Positions 26,936-34,895 of a DNA stretch of 64,000 bases are shown here, piece by piece (the first letter of the stretch is position 1; each line of letters begins with the position of its first letter). Position numbers and translations under genes: made by a program. Source of the stretch: Tsuneonella mangrovi (lineage in GTDB: Bacteria > Pseudomonadota > Alphaproteobacteria > Sphingomonadales > Sphingomonadaceae); the NCBI RefSeq assembly GCF_002269345.1, contig NZ_CP022889.1, forward strand, positions 620,001-684,000. The letters run 5' to 3'. A model generated the notes under the pieces. The model had not been told where the DNA came from. It ran no database searches and worked only from the letters and a program-made list of their open reading frames with translations.

Positions 26936-27504
26936 GCTGGCGCTTCTCCGCGCCGATCGGCCTTGGTCCACTCCACCAGCCCAAGCACCGACAGCACGAG
27001 GAACACGACATAGAGCCCTGCCAGCAGGTGGAGGTCGCGGATCACGTAGAGCGCAATCGAGGCGACATCGATCACGATCCACAGCACCCAGTTCTCGATC
27101 CGGCGGAAGTTGAGCAGGAACTGCGCGGCGACGCTCATCCCGGTTACCACGCTATCGGCCATCGGCAAGGCGGCATTGGTCCAGCGCGACAGTGCCAACC
27201 CCAGTCCGATGCTCACCACGCCGGTCGCGATCGCCCAGATAATTCGCGAACGCCATCCCATCCAGCGCACCGGCACCTGGTTGTGCGAATCCTTGACCTC
27301 GCTCCACAGCCACCAGCCCCAGGCGTTCACCACGAAAAAGAACACCTGCAACCCGGCCTCGGCGTATAGCCGCGCTTCGAACAGCACCACCGCGATGCAG
27401 CTGACCATCACCATCGCGGCGGGGAAATTCCACACCGACCGGCGAACCAGCATCACGATGTTGACGAGGCCGAATACCGTTCCGGCGATTTCAAGCAGAC
27501 TCAA
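26932..27504 (-). CDS. pnuC: Nicotinamide riboside transporter PnuC
   Basis: PnuC proteins let nicotinamide riboside enter the cell by facilitated diffusion, trapped by phosphorylation. The 190-residue protein has about seven hydrophobic helices, the family's NAWGWWLW motif (about residues 61-68) and the WVLWIVIDVASIALYVIRDLHL segment lining the channel. Length and helix order match. The coupled downstream kinase completes a two-gene NAD-salvage unit. It is separated by 12 bases from the upstream yffB-like gene and may share its transcript. Confidence 0.94.
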   Translation of the reverse strand: MSLLEIAGTVFGLVNIVMLVRRSVWNFPAAMVMVSCIAVVLFEARLYAEAGLQVFFFVVNAWGWWLWSEVKDSHNQVPVRWMGWRSRIIWAIATGVVSIGLGLALSRWTNAALPMADSVVTGMSVAAQFLLNFRRIENWVLWIVIDVASIALYVIRDLHLLAGLYVVFLVLSVLGLVEWTKADRRGEAPA

Positions 27505-27516
27505 TGAACCGGTTCC

Positions 27517-27864
27517 TCAGCCCAGTGCAGCAGACCATGCCGCAGGATCGAACCCGACCAGCACGCCGCCCGGATGTACCGCCACCGGGCGCTTGATCAT
27601 CGAGGGATGCTCAACCATCAGCGCGATCGCCTTGGCCGCATCGATCCCGGACTTGTCGGCTTCGTCGAGCTTGCGGAAGGTCGTGCCGCGCCGGTTGAGC
27701 AACACTTCCCAGCCGACCTCCTTTTCCCACTCACGCAATTTGCCTGCGTCCGCACCCTCTTTCTTGTAGTCGTGGAAGGTATAGGAAATCTCCTCCCTTT
27801 CCAGCCACTTGCGCGCCTTTTTCACGGTGTCGCAATTGGGAATGCCGTAAAAATCGATGCTCAT
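27517..27864 (-). CDS. ArsC/Spx-family thiol reductase-like protein (YffB type)
   Basis: A 115-residue thioredoxin-fold protein of the ArsC family starting with a single redox cysteine in IPNCDTVKKARKWLE, as in E. coli YffB, and with RRGTTFRKLDE and SMIKRPVAVHPGG near the C-terminus. No second resolving cysteine is near it and the arsenate-binding Arg triad is not complete by eye, so true arsenate reductase activity is doubtful. It overlaps the upstream ABM-domain gene by ATGA. Confidence 0.85.
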   Translation of the reverse strand: MSIDFYGIPNCDTVKKARKWLEREEISYTFHDYKKEGADAGKLREWEKEVGWEVLLNRRGTTFRKLDEADKSGIDAAKAIALMVEHPSMIKRPVAVHPGGVLVGFDPAAWSAALG

Positions 27865-28175
27865 TTTCCGCCCCTTGACGTGAATTCATGGATGAGCGGA
27901 TCGTCGCACCCGAACAAGGTATAGCTTTGATAGTAGTCCGCGCGGCCCTTCGCCTGCACCGCGCGGTGTTCGGCGATCCGCCCCCACGCGCGCGCCGAGG
28001 CTTCGCTGTCCCACTCGCTGATCGCAACCACTTCGCCATCGTCGGCGGTGTATGACTTGAACGAGAGGTAGCCTGGCTGCGCTGCAGCCAGCGCTTCCAT
28101 CGCAGCCGCATCGGCAGCGTAGGCATCCGCATCCATGTCGGCGCGTTTGCGGTTACGGAACACCACCAGGTACAT
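27861..28175 (-). CDS. ABM-domain (antibiotic biosynthesis monooxygenase-like) protein
   Basis: A 104-residue dimeric-ferredoxin-fold protein: [19 protein letters not shown], then the AAAMEALAAAQPGYLSFKSYTADDGEVVAISEWDSEASARAW pattern, which is typical of the ABM superfamily with its strand and helix order. Such proteins include haem-degrading and quinol-oxidising enzymes but most are uncharacterised. Its start overlaps the ruvC stop by one base (TGATG), and its stop overlaps the next start by ATGA, so it sits inside a tightly packed cluster yebC to yffB. Confidence 0.85.
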   Translation of the reverse strand: MYLVVFRNRKRADMDADAYAADAAAMEALAAAQPGYLSFKSYTADDGEVVAISEWDSEASARAWGRIAEHRAVQAKGRADYYQSYTLFGCDDPLIHEFTSRGGK

Positions 28176-28645
28176 CAGCTTCCTCCCAGGTGCGCATCGG
28201 CTATCGCAACCGCCAGCGCGTCGGCCGCGTCGGCTCCGGCGACGGCGACTCCCGGCAAGAGCACCTTGAGCATTGCCTGCACCTGCGCCTTTTCCGCCCC
28301 GCCCGTGCCGACCACCGCCTTTTTCACCGCTCGCGCCGCGTGTTCGCGCACCGGGACGCCAGCCCGCCCGCACGCGGCGAGGACAGCGCCGCGCGCTTGC
28401 GCCAGCTTGAGCGTCGACTGCGGGTTCTTGTTGGAGAACACTTCCTCCACCGCCACCCGGTCGGGATCGTGCGCAGCGATCACTGCCGCAATCGCATCGT
28501 GCAAGTGATGCAGCCGCTCGGCCATTGGGGCCTTCGCCTGGGTAGGCACTTGCCCGTTGGCGATGTGCGAAATCCGGCTGCCTTCTGCCCGGATCACGCC
28601 CCAGCCGGTGCAACTGAGCGAGGGATCGAGGCCGAGGATGATCAC
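28175..28645 (-). CDS. ruvC: Holliday-junction endonuclease RuvC
   Basis: RuvC resolves Holliday junctions during recombination and repair. The 156-residue protein starts [16 protein letters not shown] (first catalytic Asp), has [23 protein letters not shown] (Glu), and closes with [15 protein letters not shown] (the acidic pair). The ruvA and ruvB genes are not in the window. It follows a DUF3147 gene by 10 bases and yebC upstream; a yebC-ruvC neighbourhood is widespread in proteobacteria. Confidence 0.97.
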   Translation of the reverse strand: MIILGLDPSLSCTGWGVIRAEGSRISHIANGQVPTQAKAPMAERLHHLHDAIAAVIAAHDPDRVAVEEVFSNKNPQSTLKLAQARGAVLAACGRAGVPVREHAARAVKKAVVGTGGAEKAQVQAMLKVLLPGVAVAGADAADALAVAIADAHLGGS

Positions 28646-28655
28646 GCCAGCGCGG

Positions 28656-29006
28656 TCACAGCCGCAAGCCGAAGCGCGGCCCGACCTGCATCATCGCGAG
28701 ATAGAGCGCTACGGTCAGGACGCATCCCGCCAGCAATGCGATCCAGAAGCTCGTCCCCGAACGCAGCAGCGCCGGTATAAGCAGGAACATCGGCAAGCTG
28801 GGCAGTACGTACCAGAAGGTCGCTTCGGCATGGATCGCCATGTTTTCCGCATCGGGTCGCGCGTGCCAAAGGAAGATCATCCCAAGCACGGAAACCAGCG
28901 GCAAGGACGCGACGATCGCCGCCGTCGCCGGCAGCCGCCGCCCGATCTCGGAAATCGCGGTGATCATCGCGCCCGCGAGCAATGCTTTCGCGAGCAGCGA
29001 CCACAT
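28656..29006 (-). CDS. DUF3147-like small membrane protein
   Basis: The 116-residue protein has four hydrophobic helices (about 4-22, 28-45, 61-80 and 86-108) separated by short charged loops (for example [13 protein letters not shown] near residues 18-30 and [13 protein letters not shown]). It resembles the DUF3147 family, of unknown function. Its start overlaps the yebC stop by one base (TGATG) and it lies 10 bases before ruvC. Confidence 0.7.
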   Translation of the reverse strand: MWSLLAKALLAGAMITAISEIGRRLPATAAIVASLPLVSVLGMIFLWHARPDAENMAIHAEATFWYVLPSLPMFLLIPALLRSGTSFWIALLAGCVLTVALYLAMMQVGPRFGLRL

Positions 29007-29749
29007 CAGCCCAGCTTCTCCATGATCGCGTCGTCGACCTCGTAGTTGCCCCACACGGTCTGCACGTCATCATCGTCGTCGAGCGCGTCGATCAGGTTGA
29101 ACAGCGTCTGCGCGCTGCCTTCGTCGACGTCGACGGTGATGTTGGGCTTCCACGCCAGCTTGACGCTTTCCGCTTCGCCGAGCGACTGTTCCAGAGCGCC
29201 CGCAACCTCGTGGAGCGTTTCCATCTCGGTCCAGATGGTGTGGCCGTCTTCGCTCGATTCGACATCGTCGGCACCGGCTTCGATCGCCGCTTCGAGGACT
29301 TTCTCCTCGTCGCCTGCGCTTGCCGGGTACTCGATCATCCCCTTGCGCTCGAAGCCGTGACTCACCGCCCCGCTTGCGCCGAGGTTGCCGCCGTTCTTGC
29401 TGAACGCGGTGCGCACATTGGTCGCAGTGCGATTGCGGTTGTCGGTCAGCGCTTCGACGATCAACGCCACCCCGCCCGGGCCATACCCTTCGTAACGAAT
29501 CTCTTCGTAATCATCGCCTTCGTTGGCACTGGCCTTGTCGATCGCACGCTGGATGTTGTCCTTGGGCATCGACTGCGCCTTGGCGTTGTTGATTGCCAGC
29601 CGCAGGCGCGGGTTCATGTCCGGATCGGGCGTGCCCATCTTGGCCGCCACGGTGATCTCGCGCGAAAGCTTGGAAAACATCGCGCTGCGCTTCTTGTCCT
29701 GCGCGCCCTTGCGATGCATGATGTTCTTGAATTTGGAATGACCTGCCAT
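29006..29749 (-). CDS. yebC: YebC/PmpR family protein (TACO1-like)
   Basis: The 247-residue protein is plainly Yeb[21 protein letters not shown] at the N-terminus, [20 protein letters not shown] and [15 protein letters not shown] in the middle. Family members act on translation of proline-rich or mitochondrial messages (TACO1) and in some reports as transcription regulators. The start at 29749 gives the exact family N-terminus; longer in-frame extensions upstream are not homologous. It heads the minus-strand run yebC-DUF3147-ruvC-ABM-yffB. Confidence 0.95.
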   Translation of the reverse strand: MAGHSKFKNIMHRKGAQDKKRSAMFSKLSREITVAAKMGTPDPDMNPRLRLAINNAKAQSMPKDNIQRAIDKASANEGDDYEEIRYEGYGPGGVALIVEALTDNRNRTATNVRTAFSKNGGNLGASGAVSHGFERKGMIEYPASAGDEEKVLEAAIEAGADDVESSEDGHTIWTEMETLHEVAGALEQSLGEAESVKLAWKPNITVDVDEGSAQTLFNLIDALDDDDDVQTVWGNYEVDDAIMEKLG

Positions 29750-29803
29750 GGGTTCGTTCTGACCGTGTGATTTCCTGATAAGGTGGACGGGGGCATTAGC
29801 CGC

Positions 29804-30565
29804 ATGGACGGGCAGCCGACAAGGGCCGGAATTGGCCCCACGATTCCCAGCGCGATCCTGAGCGAGTGGAGACGGTTGGGCGGGTTCCTGCGCAATCCGG
29901 TCTTGCCCGACAGCGCGACCCTGCGCCCGAGCACAGCGATCAAGACGCTCGCCCCGCTTTACCTGCTCGACATGATCCTGATGGCGCTGCTGATCGGGGC
30001 GATGTTCACGGCCAAGGCAATGGGCATCAAACTGCCCGAACACATGCTGAGCGACATGAAGCTTGGCCCCGAATTGCTGGCCTACATCATCGTCCTAGCT
30101 CCGATCGGGGAGGAGACGCTTTTTCGCAGCTGGCTTTCGGGTCGCGCGGGTCACTGGATCGCACTGGCGCTGATCCTTCTCGGTGGCGCATTGACTGCCG
30201 CCCTCGCCCCCGGCCACTCGGGCCCGAACGGGCTTCCGGTGACGTTGGGCATTCCGCTGCTGACGCTGGCGGCGGCCCTGACCGTCCTGTGGGCGAAGCG
30301 CGGTCGACCGCCGCTCGGCTGGTACCAGCGCCATTTTCGGTGGTTCTTCTATCTCAGCGCGGCGGCGTTCGCCTCGATCCACCTGATGAACTTCGTCGGC
30401 GTGGCGCATCCGGTGCTGCTGCTTCCGCTGGTGCTGCCGCAACTGATCCTCGGGCTGCTCCTCGGCTACCTGCGGGTCAATCGCGGGTTGTGGGCCTCGT
30501 GCCTGATGCACATGCTGCACAACGCGCTGTTCATCGGCCTCATCCTGGCGACCGGCGGCAACTGA
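29804..30565 (+). CDS. CPBP-family intramembrane metalloprotease-like protein
   Basis: The 253-residue polytopic protein has the CPBP/Abi signature: [12 protein letters not shown] (EExxxR), FASIHLMNF and the C-terminal [11 protein letters not shown] carrying the metal-binding histidine. CPBP members include CAAX-type prenyl-protein proteases and bacteriocin-immunity proteins; the substrate is unknown here. ATG at 29804 was chosen; a GTG at 29783 is also in frame. The stop abuts that of the convergent acetyltransferase gene as TGATCA, without overlap. Confidence 0.87.
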   Translation: MDGQPTRAGIGPTIPSAILSEWRRLGGFLRNPVLPDSATLRPSTAIKTLAPLYLLDMILMALLIGAMFTAKAMGIKLPEHMLSDMKLGPELLAYIIVLAPIGEETLFRSWLSGRAGHWIALALILLGGALTAALAPGHSGPNGLPVTLGIPLLTLAAALTVLWAKRGRPPLGWYQRHFRWFFYLSAAAFASIHLMNFVGVAHPVLLLPLVLPQLILGLLLGYLRVNRGLWASCLMHMLHNALFIGLILATGGN

Positions 30566-31054
30566 TCAGAGCAGGCGTTGCCACCAGCTGACGTCGCGCC
30601 ACGCGCCGAGCTTCCAGCCGACCTCGCGATAGACGCCCACTGCAGTGAACCCGACTGCCTGGTGCAACCCGATGCTGGCATCGTTTGGCAGCGCGATCCC
30701 GGCGAAAGCAGCATGGTAGCGACCAGCGAGACGTGCGAGCAGGTCGCCGTAGAGTGCCCTGCCCACGCCATGGCGCCTGAATCCCGGATCGACGTAAATT
30801 GCTACGTCGCATGACGAGCCATAGGCGGCGCGGGTCCGATGCGGAGAGCCGTAAGCATACCCGGCAAGTTTGCCGTCGTGCTCCGCCACCAGCCATGCAT
30901 GGCTATGACCGTACTCCGCGATCCGCAGTGCCATCTCTGCTTCGCTCGGTGGCTCAAGCTCGAAGCTGACCCACGTATCGCGTACGAACGGCGCGTAGAT
31001 CGCCGCGCAGCCAGGCGCATCGCGCTCGTCGGCCGGGCGGACGATTAGCGTCAC
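30566..31054 (-). CDS. GNAT N-acetyltransferase, phosphinothricin-acetyltransferase-like
   Basis: The 162-residue protein is a GNAT-fold acetyltransferase: a start VRPADERDAPGCAAIYAPFVRDT, an EPPSEAEMALRI helix typical of the Pat/Bar group, the acetyl-CoA loop region GFRRHGVGRALYGDLLARL, and HQAVGFTAVGVYREVGWKLGAWRDV at the end, the last being characteristic of this subgroup. The substrate may be methionine sulfone, phosphinothricin-like compounds or an amino acid; it cannot be told. The start is GTG at 31054. Confidence 0.9.
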   Translation of the reverse strand: MTLIVRPADERDAPGCAAIYAPFVRDTWVSFELEPPSEAEMALRIAEYGHSHAWLVAEHDGKLAGYAYGSPHRTRAAYGSSCDVAIYVDPGFRRHGVGRALYGDLLARLAGRYHAAFAGIALPNDASIGLHQAVGFTAVGVYREVGWKLGAWRDVSWWQRLL

Positions 31055-31116
31055 ATCGGTGCATCCGGAGTGAGAATGATCATGACGCTTGCACCGCTCC
31101 TTCGCCGATCGGGCGG

Positions 31117-31353
31117 TCAGCCGAGGCCGAGCGCCGCCTTGTAGGTGTCGAGCACCATTTCCATTTCGTTCCGGTCGTCGGGCTTCATTTTCCGCAACCG
31201 CACGACCTGGCGCATGATCTTGGGATCATAGCCGACCGCCTTGGCCTCCGCATAGACGTCGCGGATATCGTCGGCGATGCCCTTCTTCTCTTCCTCGAGG
31301 CGTTCGATACGCTCGATCAGCAGGCGCAGGCGGTCGTCGGTGGCATCGGCCAT
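31117..31353 (-). CDS. gapR: GapR-family (DUF2312) nucleoid-associated protein
   Basis: A 78-residue alpha-helical protein of the DUF2312 family, with [37 protein letters not shown] near the N-terminus (coiled-coil) and [17 protein letters not shown]. GapR in Caulobacter encircles overtwisted AT-rich DNA ahead of replication forks and helps topoisomerases. Nearly the entire length matches the family. It stands alone in a short minus-strand stretch. Confidence 0.9.
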   Translation of the reverse strand: MADATDDRLRLLIERIERLEEEKKGIADDIRDVYAEAKAVGYDPKIMRQVVRLRKMKPDDRNEMEMVLDTYKAALGLG

Positions 31354-31434
31354 GTAAAGTCAACTCCAATGGTGTGAGAATCGGTTGGCCGTTCGATAGC
31401 TTGCGACCCGCCCTCGCGAAACCCGCTAGAGCGG

Positions 31435-31749
31435 CTAATCCGCGCGATTTTTCGCGATGCTGGCATCCATCCGCGCGATCTGTTCGTCGGTCGCGGGTGA
31501 CTGGTATTTCGCCTTCCATTCCTCCATCGGCATCCCGTGGATCAGTTCGCGCGCCGCGCCCTTGTCGCCCGGGTAGCCGGCATCGCGAATCCAGTCGGCG
31601 AGGCAGTTGCGGCAGAACCCCGCCAGCCCCATCAGTTCGATGTTCTGCGCGTCATGGCGATGGCGCAGGTGGCGGACCAGCCGACGAAACGCGGCAGCCG
31701 CCACGGCATCGTCCAGCGCATCCAGCGGGTCACCCGAATTCGTATCCAT
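31435..31749 (-). CDS. DUF1244 family small protein
   Basis: About 104 residues, with the family core QNIELMGLAGFCRNCLADWIRDAG (Cys-x2-Cys) and ELIHGMPMEEWKAKYQSPATDEQIARMD. DUF1244 proteins are frequent in alphaproteobacteria and have no established function. An in-frame ATG at 31758 lies three codons upstream of the chosen one. It is divergent from pyk. Confidence 0.87.
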   Translation of the reverse strand: MDTNSGDPLDALDDAVAAAAFRRLVRHLRHRHDAQNIELMGLAGFCRNCLADWIRDAGYPGDKGAARELIHGMPMEEWKAKYQSPATDEQIARMDASIAKNRAD

Positions 31750-31800
31750 AGTTACCATCCATCCTTGTAATGTAACCTCGCCCTGCCATAGGCGAGAGCC

Positions 31801-33267
31801 ATGCAAAAGCTCGATCCGCGCAAGCGCAAGGTCAAGATCCTCGCTACCGTCGGCCCCGCGAGCCGCGATCCGGCGATGCTGGAAAAGCTCCACCGCGCCG
31901 GAGCGGACGCGTTTCGCGTCAACATGAGCCACGGCGACCATGCCACCCACGCCGAAACGATCAAGGCGATCCGCGCGCTCGAACGCACCAGCCAGCGCCC
32001 GATCGCGATCCTCGCCGACCTGCAAGGACCCAAGCTGCGCGTTGGCACGTTCAAGGATGGGCAGGCGGTGATCCGCCATTCGGGCCACTTCACGCTCGAC
32101 CGCAATCCCGAACCCGGCGACGAAACCCGGGTCGAGCTGCCCCACCCGGAACTGTTCGAAGTGCTCCAGAAGGGCCAGCGGCTGCTGATCAACGATGGCA
32201 AGATCAAACTCAAGGTGCTCAAGGCGGGCAAGGACGAGATTCTCTGCTCGGCCGAGGTCGGTGGGGTGATCTCCGACCGCAAGGGCGTAAACGTGCCCGA
32301 TGCCGAAGTGCCGATCCCGGCACTGACCGAGAAGGATCGCCGCGACCTCGCCTTCGCGGTCGAACAGGGGGTCGACTGGATCGGCCTGTCGTTCGTCCAG
32401 CGCCCCGAGGACCTTGCTGAAACGCGCAAACTGATGGGCGGAGCGGGGCCAGAGCGCCCGGCCCTTTGCGCCAAGATCGAAAAGCCGATGGCGGTACGGC
32501 GCCTGCACGAAATTCTCGAACTGAGCGACGGGATCATGGTGGCGCGCGGCGATCTGGGCGTCGAGCTCGATCCCGAGGAAGTCCCTCCGCTGCAGAAAAA
32601 GATCGTCAACCTCGCGCGCGGTGCGGGCAAGCCGGTGATCGTGGCGACGCAGATGCTCGAATCGATGATCGAAAGCCCGACCCCGACCCGAGCGGAGGTA
32701 TCCGACGTTGCCAACGCGGTCTACGACGGGGCAGACGCGGTGATGCTCAGCGCGGAAACGGCTGCCGGCGAATGGCCGGAAGAAGCGGTCGGGATCATGG
32801 ACCGGATCGCGCAGAACGTCGAACGCGACGATGCCTTCCTCTCGCGCGTCCGGTTCCTCGACACCCCGCCAGACAGCACCACGGCAGACGCGCTGGCCCA
32901 TGCCTGCATGACGATCGCCGATACGGTCTCGGTGAGCGCGATCACGGTCTTTACCGGTTCGGGCAGCACCGCCCGCCGGGTTGCCCGCGAGCGCCCGAGT
33001 GTGCCGATGCTCGTTCTGACGCCTTCAACCAAAACCGCCCGGCGGATGGCGCTGCTGTGGGGCGCGCACGCAGTCGCCACCAAGGATATCGGCAGCTTCG
33101 AAGAGATGATCGCCAAGGGCAAGCGGATGGCTCTGCGCCACGGCTTCGGGCAGGCCGGCAGCAAATTGATCGCGCTCGCCGGTGTCCCGTTCGGCACGCC
33201 CGGATCGACCAACCTGCTTCACGTCGTGACCCTCAGCGGAGACGAGCTCAAGAAGCACGGCGGCTGA
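31801..33267 (+). CDS. pyk: Pyruvate kinase
   Basis: Pyruvate kinase makes ATP and pyruvate from phosphoenolpyruvate. Over 488 residues it shows KVKILATVGPASRD at the start, FRVNMSHGDH, ILADLQGPKLRVG, the catalytic AKIEKPMAVRRLHEILE lysine region, MVARGDLGVE and MLESMIESPTPTRAEVSDVANAVYDGADAVMLSAETA. The second domain ends with a normal regulatory region. It is divergent from the DUF1244 gene and ends just before a strong hairpin. Confidence 0.98.
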   Translation: MQKLDPRKRKVKILATVGPASRDPAMLEKLHRAGADAFRVNMSHGDHATHAETIKAIRALERTSQRPIAILADLQGPKLRVGTFKDGQAVIRHSGHFTLDRNPEPGDETRVELPHPELFEVLQKGQRLLINDGKIKLKVLKAGKDEILCSAEVGGVISDRKGVNVPDAEVPIPALTEKDRRDLAFAVEQGVDWIGLSFVQRPEDLAETRKLMGGAGPERPALCAKIEKPMAVRRLHEILELSDGIMVARGDLGVELDPEEVPPLQKKIVNLARGAGKPVIVATQMLESMIESPTPTRAEVSDVANAVYDGADAVMLSAETAAGEWPEEAVGIMDRIAQNVERDDAFLSRVRFLDTPPDSTTADALAHACMTIADTVSVSAITVFTGSGSTARRVARERPSVPMLVLTPSTKTARRMALLWGAHAVATKDIGSFEEMIAKGKRMALRHGFGQAGSKLIALAGVPFGTPGSTNLLHVVTLSGDELKKHGG

Positions 33268-33275
33268 CAGGAAAA

Positions 33276-33305
33276 CGGCCGCTGCACCCGGAAGTGCAGC
33301 GGCCG
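33276..33305 (-). terminator. Hairpin terminator between pyk and aldehyde dehydrogenase
   Basis: A 12-bp perfect inverted repeat (cggccgctgcac with gtgcagcggccg) and a 6-base loop lie between the convergent pyk and aldehyde-dehydrogenase stops. On the minus strand it is followed by TTTT, so it best serves the dehydrogenase gene; on the plus strand no T run follows. Confidence 0.75.
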
Positions 33306-33326
33306 CCCTCTTGGATTACCGGTCGA

Positions 33327-34751
33327 TCAGACCAGCGCGTCGCGCTTGACCGTGATCACCTGCGAGTAAGTGAATTCCTTCAGACCCTCGACGCCGTATT
33401 CGGCGCCGAAGCCGGACTGCTTGTGGCCGCCGAACGGTGCGAACGGCGACAGGTTGAGGAACTCGTTGACCCAGACCGTGCCGGTTTCGAGCTGCTCGGC
33501 GATTTCCACGCCCTTTTCGGTATCCTTGGTCCACACCGCACCGGCGAGGCCGTAGTCCGAATTGTTGGCCCGCTCGATGACTTCGTCGATGGTCGAAAAC
33601 TTCATCAGCGGCATGACCGGGCCGAACTGCTCCTCGGCCACGATGCGGGCATCCTCGGGCGGATTGTCGAGGATCGAGATCGGCACATAGTAGCCGCTGC
33701 CGCTCGGGTCGACATCGCCGCCAACAAGGAACTTGTAGCCGTTATCCTTGGCGTCCTGGATCAGCTCGCAGACCCTGTCGAACTGCTTCTTGTTCTGGAT
33801 CGGGCCGACCCCGGTCCCTTGCTGCGACCCGTCCCCGACGGCCACGTTCTTCGAGTAGTCGGCAATCGCCTTGCTCAGGTCGTCGTAGATATCCTCGTGG
33901 ATATAGATCCGCTTGGCCGCCACGCAGATCTGGCCCGCATTGGAAAAGCTCGACCAGAACAGCTGCTCGGCCACCTTCTCCACGTCGGCATCGGGCAATA
34001 CGATCGAAGCGTCGTTGCCGCCCAGCTCGAGCGTGATCCGCTTGAGGTCTGCGCTGGCGCCTTCCATGATCTTCTTGCCGGTCGCGGTGGAGCCGGTGAA
34101 GGTGATCTTGTTGATGTCCGGGTGCGAGGTGATCAGCGGCCCGAGGCTGTCTTCGCCGGTGATGATGTTCACCGTTCCGGCCGGGACGACGTCCTTGATC
34201 AGCTCGCCGATCCGCAGGGTCGTGAGCGGGGTAAACGGGCTCGGCTTGAGCACGATCGTGCAGCCCGAGATGAGCGCCGGGACGATCTTCTGGAAGGCCA
34301 TCGCCACCGGGAAATTCCACGGCACGATCCCGCCGACCACGCCGACCGGGACGCGGCGCGTGCGGCTGAGGCGCACATCGTCGTCCTGGTTGATCACGTC
34401 GTCGAGCGTCAGGGTCGACTGCGCCGACGCGAACGCGGTGGTCATCATGATTTCCTGCTGCGCCTGGATATGCGGCTTGCCCTGTTCGGTCGTCAGCAGT
34501 CGGTAGAGTTCGTCGGCGTTGTCCTTGATGACCCCGGCAATCGCCTGCACGACCTTGGTGCGTTCTTCGGGCGTGGTCTTGCGCCAGGTCTTGAACGCAC
34601 GCCGGGCAGCCGCAACCGCACGATCCAGCTCTTCCTTGCCGCACGCCGGGACAGTCGCGATGACCTGCTCGTTCGCCGGGTTGATCACGTCGAGCGTGGC
34701 AGCAGTGCCGACCATCTCGCCATCGATCAGGTTCTTGTAAGCATCGACCAT
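33327..34751 (-). CDS. NAD(P)-dependent aldehyde dehydrogenase
   Basis: The 474-residue protein is an ALDH-superfamily enzyme oxidising aldehydes to acids. Motifs are PWNFPVAMAFQKIVPALISGCTIVLKPS, FTGSTATGKKIM, the catalytic Glu in ITLELGGNDA and the catalytic Cys in NAGQICVAAKR, then EEQFGPVMPLMKF and FGGHKQSGFGAEYG. The best-matching subgroup by eye is the phenylacetaldehyde / betaine-aldehyde-like ALDHs, but substrate is not readable. An alcohol dehydrogenase gene lies just upstream on the same strand, so the pair may oxidise an alcohol to its acid. Confidence 0.95.
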   Translation of the reverse strand: MVDAYKNLIDGEMVGTAATLDVINPANEQVIATVPACGKEELDRAVAAARRAFKTWRKTTPEERTKVVQAIAGVIKDNADELYRLLTTEQGKPHIQAQQEIMMTTAFASAQSTLTLDDVINQDDDVRLSRTRRVPVGVVGGIVPWNFPVAMAFQKIVPALISGCTIVLKPSPFTPLTTLRIGELIKDVVPAGTVNIITGEDSLGPLITSHPDINKITFTGSTATGKKIMEGASADLKRITLELGGNDASIVLPDADVEKVAEQLFWSSFSNAGQICVAAKRIYIHEDIYDDLSKAIADYSKNVAVGDGSQQGTGVGPIQNKKQFDRVCELIQDAKDNGYKFLVGGDVDPSGSGYYVPISILDNPPEDARIVAEEQFGPVMPLMKFSTIDEVIERANNSDYGLAGAVWTKDTEKGVEIAEQLETGTVWVNEFLNLSPFAPFGGHKQSGFGAEYGVEGLKEFTYSQVITVKRDALV

Positions 34752-34895
34752 TTCCTGGGTCTCCTATCGTTGGGACCGGCCGCCGAAAAAGGGGGGGCGG
34801 CGACTCGGCCAAGTTTCTGAACGCAACCTACCACTCCGGCCCGGCACCGCCCACCGCTGCTGCGGTGGGTCGGGCCGGATTTGCGGACGGCCAGC

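Noticed and set aside
32466-34820. Plus-strand reading frame of 784 codons over pyk and the aldehyde dehydrogenase
   Set aside because: It crosses two certain genes, runs through the terminator between them and has no recognisable domain.
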